Assembly: GCA_027604705.1 (NCBI GenBank)
Contig: JADHYV010000029.1
Coordinates: 1-64,000, forward strand
DNA: 64,000 bases
Source: Allomyces arbusculus
Lineage: Eukaryota > Blastocladiomycota > Blastocladiomycetes > Blastocladiales > Blastocladiaceae
Direction: 5' to 3'
Below are positions 1 through 11,859 of the stretch, piece by piece. Numbering within the stretch: the first letter of the stretch is position 1; each line of letters opens with the position of its first letter. Below the pieces are notes generated by a model. That model was given only the letters and a program-made list of their open reading frames with translations, had not been told where the DNA came from and did no database searches. The position numbers and the translations under genes were made by a program.

Positions 1-262
1 AACCTAAAAAACCTAAAAACCTAAAAACCTAAACCTAACCTAAAAAACCTAAAACCTAACCTAAAACCTAAAAAACCTAAAAAACCTAAAAAACCTAAAA
101 AAAAACCTAAAAACCTAAAAACCTAAAAACCTAAAACCTAAAAACCTAAAACCTAAAAACCTAAAACCTAACCTAAAACCTAACAAAAAACCTAAAAACC
201 TAACCTAACCTAAAACCTAAAACCTAAAAACCTAAAAACCTAAAAACCTAAAAACCTAACCG
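1..262. repeat. Telomere, variable CCTA(n) repeat
   Basis: An uninterrupted array of about 38 units of CCT followed by a run of A, where the A run varies from 2 to 9 and is most often 5 or 4. Read outward on the other strand this is T(2-9)AGG, always with two G. One unit is imperfect (taacaaaaaa). The array starts at base 1 and stops at ccggg near 262, so this is the left chromosome end with the C-rich strand shown. The regular fungal and vertebrate TTAGGG unit is absent. The A-run variation is seen directly; whether part of it is homopolymer sequencing error cannot be told here. Confidence 0.95.
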
Positions 263-359
263 GGATCCCCGCGGGGCTAGCGAGCGGGTTGCGCGTGGAG
301 AACGCGTGCCCAACCAACGAAATCAGGGGCAGCAGACACAGGAACTGGCATTCGGTGCC

Positions 360-3300
360 TTACGACTTTTGCGCGACTTTGGGCGTGTAGATGTAGACGT
401 GGCACTCGCCCCATCGCGCATGCCACCGTTCGGCGTCCTGCGCGGCGCCAGGCGGGAGGGCGTCACCCTTGGCCGCGCATTCGCGGACGTGCATGTGCCA
501 GCATCCGAGCGGATGGCACGTTGGCTTGCCCTGCAGAAAGCACGTCTGCAGGTAGTGTTGCAAGAGCGTGTCGATTTGCGTGGCGGTCAAGGGAGTCGTG
601 GCCGCGGCGGCCGCAGCAGCAGCGGTGGCGGCGGCAGTCATGGATGCAACGCTCGCCATGAGCGCGGGTGCCACCGATCCGTGCGGATGCACTTGAGCGT
701 GCGCGTGGGCTTGACCGTGCGCGTCGGGACTTGCCATGAGCGCGGCGGCTGCCAAGCCAGCAGGCGGGTAAGTCAGTGGGTACATGGGCAGTGGGCTGCC
801 CGTCGTCGAGACTGGGTAAGACGTCGCGGCCGGTGCGACTGCATGCATGGCCATATCGTGCGGGAGCGCCGTGAGCATCATCGGGGTGTGATGGTGTTGG
901 AGAGCGTGACGATGATGGTGTGCCATTACCTCGGGCGGAACCGTGCCATCGTAAAACGGCACACCAGCAAACGCCGCCGACGTGGGCGTCGACGGAAGCG
1001 AGTGCGCGCCCGCGTGAATCGTGGGCGGGGCCATGGCAAACGTCGGGTAGAGCAGCGCCGTATCGGCGGTCGTGACGACGGCGCCCGGGGACACGGTCAC
1101 GGACCCGTGGCGGTCGTGCGGGGTAAACGAGACGACACCAAGACCTTGAATTGCGTTGAGCCCGGCCGCGTTGACGAGGTCCGACACATCGACCATGACC
1201 CCACCGGACACGTCGGCAAGCGGGGCACCACCAAACGGCCCGGCCATGGGCTGGTGCAGCGACAGGCTCTGCGGCGACACGGAGACGGACATGGGCAGCG
1301 GCGTCACGCTCATGCACGCGTGGTCGGCCTCGGTCGGCTGGTACTGCTGCTGTTGTTCTTGGTGGTGATGCTGCAGCTCTTGCTGTTCATCCTGTTGCTC
1401 TTGTTGCTGTTGCTGCGGCTGCACTTGGTGCTCCTGCGACGCCATGATCGACTCGAGCGACGCCTCGCGCGACGGCATCTAGCACCGCCGCGAGCTGTGC
1501 GTCCGTCATGGGCGTCGCTGCACACAGCGGTGCCGCCGTAACGGCCGCCGTGATCAACCCTTCCGTGCTCGGCACAGCCGTCGTCTTGACCACCACCGCC
1601 TGGCCCTCATCCTCTTGAATCGACGTGGCCGGCGCCGGAGCCGCCGCCGTGGCGGGAGGTGCAAGCGCGTACTCGGTCGCGCTCCCTCCAAATCCGTACG
1701 AGAACGACAACAACTCGTCGTTCCGCGTATCAAACCCAAGCAAGCTGGGCAACGACGTCGACATGTCGATTGGGAGAGCGAACATCGTCTCATAGTGCGC
1801 AGCAGGCGACGAGGAGTGAATCGACGACGTCGCACGAGTCGCGCCCGCGTGTCCCGCTGCGGCAGCGACAGCGGCAGCCGACGCGTGCGCGTCGCTTCCA
1901 CCGGAGAGAATCGGCGTGGCCGAGTGCGACGGCGGGGTGTGCATGCCCATAAACGCCGCGGACGCGGAGCTGGTGGCGGTTGTCGACCGCGAGTGGAAGA
2001 CCATGGGCGACGGCATCGGGGAGGGCCCAATCGATGCGCCGAGGAACGGCAACGTATTCAGGTACCCGCGGGTCGCAGAGGCGTGGGCCGTGCTTGCCGA
2101 CGTGGACATGGCGCCGTACGGGTCAACGTCGTGGTAGTGCCGCGCCGAGGACGTGCCGGCGTGATGGTGATGGGCCAAGACGTCGGGCAACGCTGACGCC
2201 AGCAACGCGCGCGTTGTGGTGGTGGTTGTAGACAATTTCGGCTCCCGCTTGGCATGCTGCGCGGGGGCGCCCGTCTGCTGCTGCTGTTGCTGCAGTTGAT
2301 GCTGCCCCTGCTGCTGTTGCGCAGACGCAGCCACGGCGATCGCGGCAACGCGCGCCTGAAACTCGGCCGCGGTCGGCGGCGGCACCATCGGCGGCTGTGC
2401 GAGCCCGCCAACGCGCGACTGCTGCCGCTTCCGCGGCCACGGGTTGGGCGAATAAACGGGATCCCATTCGCGTCGACGAGCCCAAGCGCTGACCCACCAG
2501 TCGTCGTCGTCGCGTACTCAGGGTGCAGGAACTCGTGATGGTCCACGACATTCCCGTTACGCGTGCCTTCCATGACGGCAATCGAGTTGGCGCGGTGCCG
2601 CCCCGGCATGAGGGGCGGCGGGACGCGCACCCCGCCGACGGCGGCCGTTGTCGCGTCAATCGGCGTCACTTCGCGCATATCGGTATCGTCGTCGCCGTGA
2701 TTGCCCAAAAACGCGTCAGCACCGCTCAACGGCCCGCGCCGCGCCGCAGCTGCTGTCGCGGCAGTGTGATGCATGGCCGTCTGCCGTGCGTGCATATCGA
2801 GCGCGAGCAGAGTCGCCGCAGCCATTTGCGCGTCCCTGGCCGGGTCGGCAAAAGTTGTTGCGTGCGCCAATGCGCGCGACGACGAGGAGGACGGGTCGTG
2901 CATGACCACGTCAGCACCGGGAGCCGAGGTGGTCGGCGTCGGCGGTGGGACGGCACGTGCCGACATCGACATGCGCCGGTGATCAAGGGTCGTGGCGTGC
3001 GCGTGCATGGACAGCGGACGCGCCGATCCCGCGGCAGCGGCTGCAGCAGCCCACTCGGAATCGTTGCGGTAGGCCGACGCGAGATTCTGGACCGACCGCG
3101 CGGCAGTAGCGAGTGCGCGGCGACCGCTGCCGCTGCCGACGGTCCAGCAGCCGCGGCTGGGTGCTCGACCGAGGCCGGGAACGAGGCCGAAATGGGCGAG
3201 TTGAGCTGAAAGTTGTTGAGCATTTCGTCGAGTCCGAGCGACGATACTTGCGATGACGAGAGCATGGCAAAACTGTCGTAGGACGGCATCGGCGAGTAGG

Positions 3301-3634
3301 CCAGCGGGACCGCCGTCGTCGTGCTTGGCGCTGCTGCCGAGGTCGCGGCGTTGACGTTGGCTGGATGCGCAAACCACGTCGCGTTCTGCAGCGGCAGCTC
3401 GGGTGTGTGGTTGCGCTTGCGCTTGCTTTGGTTGGCGGCCGCGGCAGCAGTAACCGTGGTTGCCGTGGCCGGACGTGTCGCGGTGGCACTGGTGGAGCTT
3501 GGCAGTGCGAACCGCGCCGCCGAAGCGGCAGCGGGGTGCGGGTCGCCCATGGTGGTGATCGTGCGTGTGGTACTTACCTGTGCGGGGGACTCTTGACCTC
3601 GAGGTTCAGACGCGGTCTGTGCAGCATGGCTCAA
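360..3634 (-). CDS. Telomere-proximal Q/H/A-rich protein, frame-broken
   Basis: A minus-strand coding stretch of low-complexity protein, not recognised. It is rich in Ala, Gln, His, Ser and Thr, with runs of Gln near 2280-2340 and 1340-1430, a basic patch (KRKRNH) near 3410 and another (PRKRQQSR) near 2430, suggesting a nuclear protein. The likely start is the ATG at 3550, or 3634 if an exon ends at the strong donor gtaagt near 3578. The coding signal moves between frames near 3120-3170, 2390-2470 and 1480-1500, and I find no good intron at these places, so this is either a decaying gene or a gene with assembly indels. The last 80 residues (to the stop at 360) hold a Cys/His cluster, C-H-P-L-G-C-W-H-M-H-V-R-E-C, that might bind metal. 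The stop lies about 100 bp from the telomere. Confidence 0.5.
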
Positions 3635-3639
3635 TCTGC

Positions 3640-4500
3640 CAGGTCCAATAATATTCTAGTGACTATATGGTCAGTATCCATCCACTCGAGTACCGGTGCC
3701 AGCACCCCAGACGCGCGCTCAGGTTAGCATACCAAACAGCGACTCGATGCTCGCAATGAGCAGGCACCGAGTTGCCGTGAATTCGGCGCCGAATTCGGTC
3801 CTCAAGCGGCGCGTCGAGGCGACAGATACGGCTCAGCCGTGGTCACGTCTGGATCACTGGCGTGACAGAGCGACGAGCACCCATTCCTGGTCGTCGCGCA
3901 GGCCGACAGCAACAGCAGCAGTGCAGCAGGGACAACACGAGACGAGCACGACTAGCAACGAAGGACGTGGCGAGTGAGCGCATGTCGCTGGAGCAAAGCC
4001 TTGGTCATGACGAATGTGTCATGTACCGTGAAGCAGGTTGAGCGGGCCGGCAACAGCGATGCGGTGGTCGGCACGGCGAGTGGTCGGTCGCACAGCTCAG
4101 AGTGTCACGAGCGGTGGCGAGGAAACTGGTGCGCCGCTTGCACGTTGCACGACTTGATCAGCGGCACAGCTGGGAGATTCGCGCTCGCGTCAAGAGAGAG
4201 CGCCAAGGAAGGGAGCCGGGCGTGCGTGAGCGAGCGAGCGGTGGACGATGACAAGCCGGCGAGCCGACGCGCCGTAGCACTCGAAAACCAATTATGAAAC
4301 AAACAACGTAACACAATCCACGACGAGACCGACGACGCCTGCGCGAGCCACGGATCCGGCGCTACCAGTGCCGCGACTGCCGCATCCAGTGCGTCCGACT
4401 CGGCCTTGAGCGGCCCACTCCACGACGCCGGCGTGTTTCCACGACCGCCCATCAGCGCGCGGAGTGCGGTGAGCTTTATCGAGTGGTGGTACTCTCGTAG
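3640..4500. other. Intergenic, no gene seen
   Basis: No frame here has the codon bias or protein patterns of the neighbouring genes. It separates the telomere-proximal gene from the AT-richer fossil patch. The region may contain the promoter of the upstream minus-strand gene just after 3640. Confidence 0.5.
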
Positions 4501-4589
4501 TTGTAGGAATTATTTGACTTGGGGCACTTTCAACACGCAGAACCCGTTTAACGGCCATTACTCGACCAGTTCGAACGCGCACAAGTAGT

Positions 4590-5500
4590 CTCCGAAAGGG
4601 CGCGAGTGATATCGTCTTGGAAAAGGACGGGTTCCCAAAGATTCTCGTTGAAGTCAAAATGTACAAGACGACGGTCAACAAAAACGAGGTTCTCAAAATG
4701 GAACGAGATGTGACCATGGCAAAAGCTCGAGGGCTCTTTGTTTCCCACACCTTGCAGATTCAAGGCAGGCCCAATTTTCACGTCGACATCATTCAGGACC
4801 AATACATTGTCATGTATCTTTCCAACAACCAGTTTGACATGGAACCCATCATGTCTGCCGTTTCAACCATTTACGAGCTCGACAGCATTGTGACCAAGTG
4901 CGCAAACGACCCAGAAACTGATACTGGATTGCAACTCGACGAAGAAGCGCTTGTGCAAATCTCGAGATTTCTCGAAATGACGCAGAAAAACATGAACGAA
5001 ATTAAAAAGTTTGAAAGATACGATTAGCCAAGTTTGAGCAGTTTCGTTTGGTCAAATTCGAGGCATTCTGGGGCTGTGTGGCTCAAGTGCATTGGTACAG
5101 ACTTTTGCATGCGACAAGTGCAAAAAGGTGTTCAAATTCGAAAAGACTCTCGCCAATCACGTTTTGAAATGCAGGGAAGTGAAGAGTTGTTGATGTGGTT
5201 TTGCTTGATTGGAAGTGGCCCAAGAACTACAACTCTTGTCAAGACAATTACTCGCCTATTTTTGCAATCTTCAGACGATTCGAACAACCCCCCCACGCCC
5301 CCCCCCCCCCCTATCTTCCATCATTCAGATACGTTCTGAGTGCGTTCATTTAAGTTAGGAGCTAATCAACATACAGAGAATGGAGACCACTCAGAAAATT
5401 CCGGTGTTTTGTTCGTTGAATGACGTTCCAAAGAATTTGCGCATCAATGGAACTCTCATTCGTGTTGGTGAACAAGCTTACAAACGTACGAAATGACAAT
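4590..5500 (+). pseudogene. Large-DNA-virus-like fossil (nuclease-like plus zinc finger)
   Basis: An old virus-like fragment, clearly AT-richer than all surrounding sequence. Its first part (about 4590-5027) encodes a stretch of roughly 140 residues resembling PD-(D/E)XK nuclease-like proteins of nucleocytoplasmic large DNA viruses, with an Asp then an E-V-K triad (SDIVLE then LVEVK). A following part, near 5100-5190, has a C-x2-C / H-x4-C zinc-finger-like pattern, as in some proteins of these viruses. A third short coding piece lies at 5380-5496. It is broken, with at least two or three breaks, lacks a proper start, and looks old because host-like GC-rich sequence resumes on both sides. The family assignment comes from memory of motif patterns; a bacterial or other viral source is possible. 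Confidence 0.5.
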
Positions 5501-5938
5501 TCATCAAAATTTGTCCTCATTTGAGACAGCAACACTCATGCAAACCATGTGGGGGGCAATCAATCTGAGAGCATGGAGTTTGACGCTCTGTCTGTTTGAG
5601 CTGCCGCTGTCGCTCGTCATCGGCCTTCACGTCAATGCGCAGGATTGCAATCTTGAAAAGAATTCATTCCAATTTTCTCCACCTTCTTCCTGGACAAACA
5701 GACCGGGCGCGATTGAATAAAATGCAAATCTATGTCGCGGTCGAGACACTGCGGCTGCTCGGCTGTGCCTGCACTCTCCGCCAGCCAGACAACGATGAAC
5801 AGCGGCGCGACGAGCAAAAACGCAAAATTTGACATCCGAGAGGGCGGCACCGAGATACAACCAAAGAGTAAATAATAAAAAAGACACAAAGGCACGTGCC
5901 CCGAGCTCGTCCGCGCTTTGCTGCGACTCAGCGCGGCA

Positions 5939-7582
5939 CAAGGACGTGGATCTTAGGGTACGACGGGCCATACGCGGGATAGGACGGACCACCCGCTGGC
6001 GGGTGGGACGGGCCAGGATACGCGAGATAGGGTGACGACGGCGGCGGGTAGGCGGCGGCCGGGGGCGGGTACGACGGCGGGTATGCAGAATAGTCGGGCG
6101 CGAACCCCGAAAACGACGCGGTCGGCGCGCCCGGTGGGGAATAGAGCGTTGCCGCGCTCATCGCACCAGGCGGCGCCGAAAACGCGTCCGCGTCGTTGGC
6201 GGGCGGGAGCACCGGCCGTGAGACCATGAGCGTCTATCCAAACGAAAAACATGTTCACGGTCAATCCGTTGAGAAGCGGGAGGCAAGCGACAGTCAGCGG
6301 GACAGGGACGAGAGAGCAGACAAACCCATTCAGCGTCGCGATGATACGGGAGCGGGATCGTGCAGAGATCGCACGGATCAATCCGGAGTGGGAACGGGAT
6401 AAACCAACCGGCAAAGCTCAGAGCCACGCATTTGGGGCTCGAATACAACAGCGACGGAATGCAGCACGCATCGTAGCGCGGCTGCGTCCGCACCATGGTC
6501 CAGGTCAAGCCGTGCTTGTCCGACTTGTTGAGCTCGACGAGCGCCTCGCGCACGCGCGGGATAAACCGCTATTCAAAAAGTGTGCGCACCAAGAAATATC
6601 AGTCAGAAATGCCACACACCAATTCGGTATTAAAAAAATGCAACATGATACACGCACGTCCTCAAAGTAGGCGCCCACGACGACAAGGGCGAGGGCAGCA
6701 AGAACGAGACCAACACCAAGCAGAGCCCATGTCTTGCGCAGAACCGCCCACGGCGTCTTGATGGGTTGCCACTGCTTTCCGTCGGGGCCGCCCGCGTCCT
6801 TGGTGAACCAAATCAGCACAGCACAGCTCGCATAGAGCGGGATCATGTAGATCCACGGCGAGAAGATGCGGTTCGCGGTGATGGCCTGGTTGAGCGTCGC
6901 AATACCGCGCTCAACGGCGGCTTCGACAACCTAGTCGGGAAGGTTGGATTGTATTTGTTAGCGCCGATCCGGTACTGGTGGTAATTAAGCCAGCCGCGAA
7001 AACAAACCGGATCATGGGGCACAGCGCCAGCAAAATCGACCTTGAGCTGGCGGCTTTCATTGTCCGCGTCGGCGAACTGAATCGACGTGATGCGCTCAAA
7101 TAGGCCGCCCTTGAACGGCTTGCACTGCGCCGTGGCCACGACGAGCTTGCCGCCCTGGTCAATGTCGCCGTCTACCCTGATCCCGAGGAGCGTGGTGGTT
7201 GACGAATCTACAAACAAGCGGTCAGGCACCGTGACGCGCGTCAAATCACCCGTCAACAACCACTTCGCATGTTACCTGGCGCTTGCTCAGGGTAATGCTC
7301 GCCGACCCCCATATTGCTGGACACATTGACCACAGCGCTCGGTTGCGCATTTGTGCATTTCCCTGTGGCCTTGGCCGTGAGCCATTCGTAGGCCTGCTCG
7401 AGCCCGTACTTGTCGCTCTCGGGACACAGCCGCGCCTCGTCGTCGCGGAGGCGGGTCTTGAGCGCGCGATTCAAGAAATACACATAAGGCCCAAACCCAG
7501 CAATAAACAGCCCAAACGCGCCAATGATGGCGTAAGGCAAGTACTGGAACCACGTTGGCGGCGGGGGGCCCGTCACAGCCAT
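5939..7582 (-). CDS. Multi-pass membrane protein with Pro/Tyr-rich tail
   Basis: Not recognised. The start at 7582 gives MAVTGPPPPTWFQ and then a membrane segment (YAIIGAFGLFIAGFGPYVYF). A Cys-containing loop domain follows. At least four exons are visible: the first from 7582 to about 7290, the second within 7259-7010, the third from about 6930 to 6661 with two more hydrophobic segments (PLYASCAVLIWF and LLGVGLVLAALALVVVGAYF), and the fourth from about 6568, beginning RFIPRVREALVELNK. The second intron (about 7009-6930) has a clear GCTAAC branch point and TAG acceptor. The tail, about 6220-5930, is a Pro/Tyr-rich repeat-like stretch (YPPSYPPPAAAYPPP). Splicing around 6230-6420 is not resolved. 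It may be a surface or endomembrane protein; no function is assigned. Confidence 0.55.
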
Positions 7583-7649
7583 GGCGGTGTTGATGAAAAA
7601 ACCGTGTTGGAGCAGGAGCTCTGAGAGCCGGGCGGGCGCGTGTGCGGGC

Positions 7650-10600
7650 GGGTCGGCGCGAACTTGGTTGTGAGCGCGCCGGGCTCTGCCCCGTGGGCAG
7701 AAACGTTGGCGTCGAAATGACCGACCAGTCCAGCGGGTCGCGCGGTGCGTGTTGCCGGTCGGTCGTCGAGAGTCCTTTGCAGGGCCGAGGGGAGGGGCCA
7801 GCTGGGCCGCGCTCGCGGCGGTTGCCGCAAGTCCGTCCGACTAGAATGCGCTGCGTGTGGCGGTTGCCCGACGTGATCGAGGCCGCCCGTTGGCGAACTG
7901 AAGATGATGATGTTGATGATCGCACCGGTCCGGTTGGTCTGCCATTGCACCTGGGTGGTGGCGCTCCTGCGTGTGCCTCAACGTTCATGCACCCAAAGCA
8001 CGTACCCTTCTGGAAGACACTGGATTGGAACACGCCATGTGATCTGAAACAACCCTCCATTCGCCATGGGCGGCAGGGAAGCTGCAGAACGCCCACTTTG
8101 GAAGCCTCGAAGGTTCCGTACCAAAGTCCGTGCCGTCCGTCTCATGCGCACGACAGGCTCGCCAAACGCCACCGTGGAGATCCACCACCGGACCACCGCA
8201 CGACCGCGGGCGCACTGAACGGCAGACCGTCTCGTCTGTCGGTCGTTGGATGATCACGGCGACATGCACAGTCGTCCTCGTTGCAAATATTCCCCCGGCC
8301 ACTTCCAGCAAAAGCGTGGCATTCTGATCCAGGATCAATTCGGACTGAATTCAAGGGCAGGGGGGCCGTTACCAGAATATGTGGGCTGGTGCCGCGCGCG
8401 ATGCGACGCGACGCGCCCCTCGTGATGGCACGAGCAGGGCGTGCACTGGACATTCTGCGACCTCAGGCGGTCGGGCTGCATTTGGTCGTCCTCGCAGACT
8501 TGGTCGTCGCCAGCATGTCGGCGAAAAGGTATAAATAGCCACGGCGCGATTGATCGGCCTCCCTCCTCCCACCTGCGCCCAACCACGCTGATACCGGACG
8601 CCAAAGCCCATCCTCGTCATGGCCGGGAGCACACAAACGGCGTCCACTTCTGTCTCTCACAATCACAGCAAGTCAGCATCGTTTGGTCGTCCATGACCGC
8701 GCGCACGCCAATACAAGTCGTCGAATAGGATTGCCCTGTCCCCGAGAATGCAAACCTCAGCGTGGCACAGGTCTCCTTGCATTGGACATGATCCCAGATA
8801 CCGCTCGTGTCAAGCGGTGTCTGATTTCCCCGGCGGTGCGCGACGTGCTAGACGCGTCATGTCGAAGCGCAAGGCATGCCGGCCCAGCCGGGCGCGACGG
8901 ACCAGCGCGACACGAGTTCGAGGCTCTCGATCTCGCTCGCGTGCATTCCCCTTTGTCCGTGACGGCTGAAGAGACGGCAGCATGCATGTCGATTTGGCAT
9001 CATTCCGTCGGCCAACGAAATAGTGGCGGTGCTTGGCCGCGCTCGACTTCTCGTCTGGCGAAGTGCTCGGCGCCACGAGCTGGCGTCGGTCGCGGGGATG
9101 TCGTTGGCGGCTGCTCTCAGGCGCGGGCTCGTCGCCATTCTGGCTCGTGATCCCCAAGCGACCACTCTGTCGCGGGTTGGCTGCCAGCTTGCTGATGGCC
9201 GCTGTGCCTTCGGTGGTCAGCGCAACCGCACTTCGGCCCATCGGTGTGCGCTCGAGGCCGTCGTCGACGTTCGTCGTCGTCGTCGTCCGCCGTGACGTCG
9301 GCATTGACTCTCAGCACGACCAACGCCATGGAGCAACTTGGCGCAACTGCCTCGACATGAATTGGCAAGCGCGCTGCGCTCCGGTACCAGCGACCGCTCC
9401 GATTTCGCGCCGCGACGACGTTACCGCTCGCTTGGGCCCGCACCACGACCGCCTTGTGTGGCGACCCGTTTGCGCGCTCCTCGCCCAACCTTCGACCACG
9501 GCACGCGCACCATGACCGGAAGAATGGAGTTGTGGCGTGTAACCAGAAATTCCCGCACGGCTGCCGTTGGATGTGTGCTATGCTGTACCGAGTCTTACCG
9601 TCCGGATGCCGAGCTGGTCATGTTGCAGCGACGCCTGGCCATTGCACGGACAGCTGCACCGTGCCGTGCCGCGTCCGGTCGTGTGCCCGCATTGTGCATT
9701 GCCATTTCGGCGATGTCGCCAGCTCTCTCCGCCCGCACGACGTGGTCGTTCATGTCGTGCTCGTACCGATTTCCGAGCCAGACCCGGCCCTGCTGATGCT
9801 CAACTCCATTACGCGTTCCGCATGCTCGCACGCGGGCGGTGCATTTTGTCTGGCCGACAGAAACGGCGACGACGGCACGGACGACGCCGTAGGATGGCAA
9901 CGAGACCATGGTCGTCGCTGTCGCGCTGCGTTGGGCTTGAGACTGCCGTCGTGGCCGCGCTCCGCTCGTGCTTCTGCGGCTTGCCGTCTGTCTGCTCGGT
10001 TTCGACCTGCTTACGAGACCGACCCGGATTCGCGCGGTGTGCTGTCGTCGCGTCGCGCATCGCGTGCGCAATGTTCCGTGGTCGCCGAGTCACGGACAAC
10101 GATGCGCTTTACACCGAAGGTACCACATCGGCAGCGGGAGGTGCGGTGCGACGCGGCGTGAATGCGTGCACAGCCAGTCGTTGAAGTGAATTTATTGCTG
10201 GCGGGTTCACGCGATTTTCTTGAGGGCGACCCCGGCGCACTGACGACAGCGTGCACCACGAGTGCACGTGCTGCTGCAGACGAATTCGGCTCGCCGACGA
10301 GACCCTTTGCTGCGCGCGGTCCCGTCTCGTCCGTCCGCCCTCCTCACATTGCTTTGCCCACAGCGATGGCGAGCCCTGGTGAGGGACCCGGACACCGCTC
10401 GCGCACCCGTCGGGCAAATCAACCGCTGCATCAGCCAAGTTGACTGGGCGCGACGTGGTCGATGACAACTGGTGGTGCATGAGCGGCTGCACCGCGTGTT
10501 GTTGCGGACGCGCGGGCGTGCGCACGTCGTACGGCACCATCTGCCACATTACAGACGTTTCATGGCCGGCGGCACGACGCCGTCGTCCACGCTCGAGTCG

Positions 10601-11500
10601 GGTGCGGAACTACTCTTGCTTGGCAGCACGATGGACAAGCACGCGCCCTCACCGACGGTGCATGTTGCCGGCACGAGGGCGGGCGCGACAACTATGGCTA
10701 TGCGGTCGCGGTGACGTCGCAGACACCCCAATCGGGCCGCACGTGCTGACGGCAACAAAGGTGCGGGCGCGACTGTTGCAGGCTGGATCGGATCAAAGAC
10801 TGCGGCGGTGGTCGTTGTCGAGGCCCCAACGAATGGGCAGTGCGCGGATCAGCTCTCGCGATGCAATGGAAGCATTGCCGATGGCAACGAGGACACGGTC
10901 GCCGCTCGTGGCTCTGGGTGCGCTCCTCGTCGGTTCGCGCGACTTAGTCATGACCGATGATTTCGACCGAGCTGTGGGATGTGCGTGCGTACCGTGGCCA
11001 TCGGCGCACTGTTTGGCAGTACTTGTACTCACAGTGACCGTCCCGTTTGTGGCGTGTGGGGACTTCGATAACTTGTGGCAGTTTACCGGTTGGCATGCGG
11101 ACGTGTCGGATCCATTTCTGTTCAAAATACAGACGCTTGCCCGCGAAATTGATTGGTCATGGAGGACAGACTACCCTTTCCAGAGCCGTGCCTGTGATTG
11201 CCGCGGGCTATCGCAAGTTCTCCCGCAGGCCTCCACCGGATCGCGCTTAACCTGGCTGTGCCTACGCTCAGGCAGACTGGCAGACCGGGGGCGCAACGAA
11301 ACTCGCCGGTGCCGGCACCGCATGGGACGCCGGCCCACCTGTACGGCCGGCCGATCGTACCACCGCGGCAGCGCCGTACTGCAGTGCGCCTTGCGCGATC
11401 AGGCCGGCTGAGGGTTGGTGGGTGCCGCTGTCGTCGAATGCGAGACGCGTTTGCGACGTCCCGCACGCTCGCATGTTTTCGTGCTTGCTCACTGTTATCA
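7650..11500. other. Gene desert of about 3.8 kb
   Basis: Open frames occur on both strands but none looks like real protein: compositions are Arg/Cys/Trp rich, no domain is recognisable, and no splice-consistent exon chain appears. No repeat, tRNA or transposon signature is visible. A TATA box with a start codon downstream lies at 8530 (listed separately). The desert may hold decayed sequence, non-coding RNA or long regulatory DNA. Confidence 0.5.
8530..8537 (+). promoter_or_regulatory. TATA box, orphan
   Basis: TATAAATA is followed by a pyrimidine-rich stretch (cctccctcctcccacc) at about 8560 and an ATG at about 8619 opening a 25-codon frame only. This is the layout of a core promoter, yet no long gene follows. 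It may drive a short or non-coding transcript, or be a relic. Confidence 0.4.
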
Positions 11501-11681
11501 CATATTATGTCCTCGTGAATATCTGTTTCCATCTGTCAATGGCTTTCTTTCGACGGGCGACGACGACGTCTTTCCCCAACGCACGCTGGCCCGCAATCTC
11601 CGCCGTCTCTCATTTGCTGCAATTCGCTCGCCGGCGCGCGCAAAGCACAGCAATTCGCGCCGATCCAACGAGGCGTGGCAT

Positions 11682-11740
11682 CCACCGACCCAACCGACCC
11701 AACCAACCGACCAACCCAACCAACCCAACCAACCCGCCAA
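11682..11740. repeat. CCAA-type simple repeat
   Basis: A short low-complexity run of ccaacc/ccaaccga units about 120 bp upstream of the RasGEF start codon, in the probable 5' leader or promoter. Confidence 0.8.
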
Positions 11741-11859
11741 CTGCCCAGCTTCCACGGCACCGACTTTCGCCACACTGACGCCCCGACACGCTCTCCCACC
11801 TACTACCAGTACCTGCACCAGCACCAGCACCTTTCCGCCCTGCTGCTGCCGCCACGATC

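Noticed and set aside
306-1541. Long plus-strand open frame rich in Arg/Gly/His
   Set aside because: It is the complement of the Q/H/A-rich minus-strand gene; Arg/Cys/His-rich composition is typical of a shadow frame in GC-rich DNA.
7287-8096. Minus-strand frame extending upstream of the membrane protein
   Set aside because: Its composition becomes random past 7582, and the membrane protein starts well at 7582 in another frame.
10440-11411. Open frame of 323 codons on the plus strand
   Set aside because: Cys/Arg/Trp-rich with no domain, no codon preference like neighbours and no nearby splice-consistent exons.
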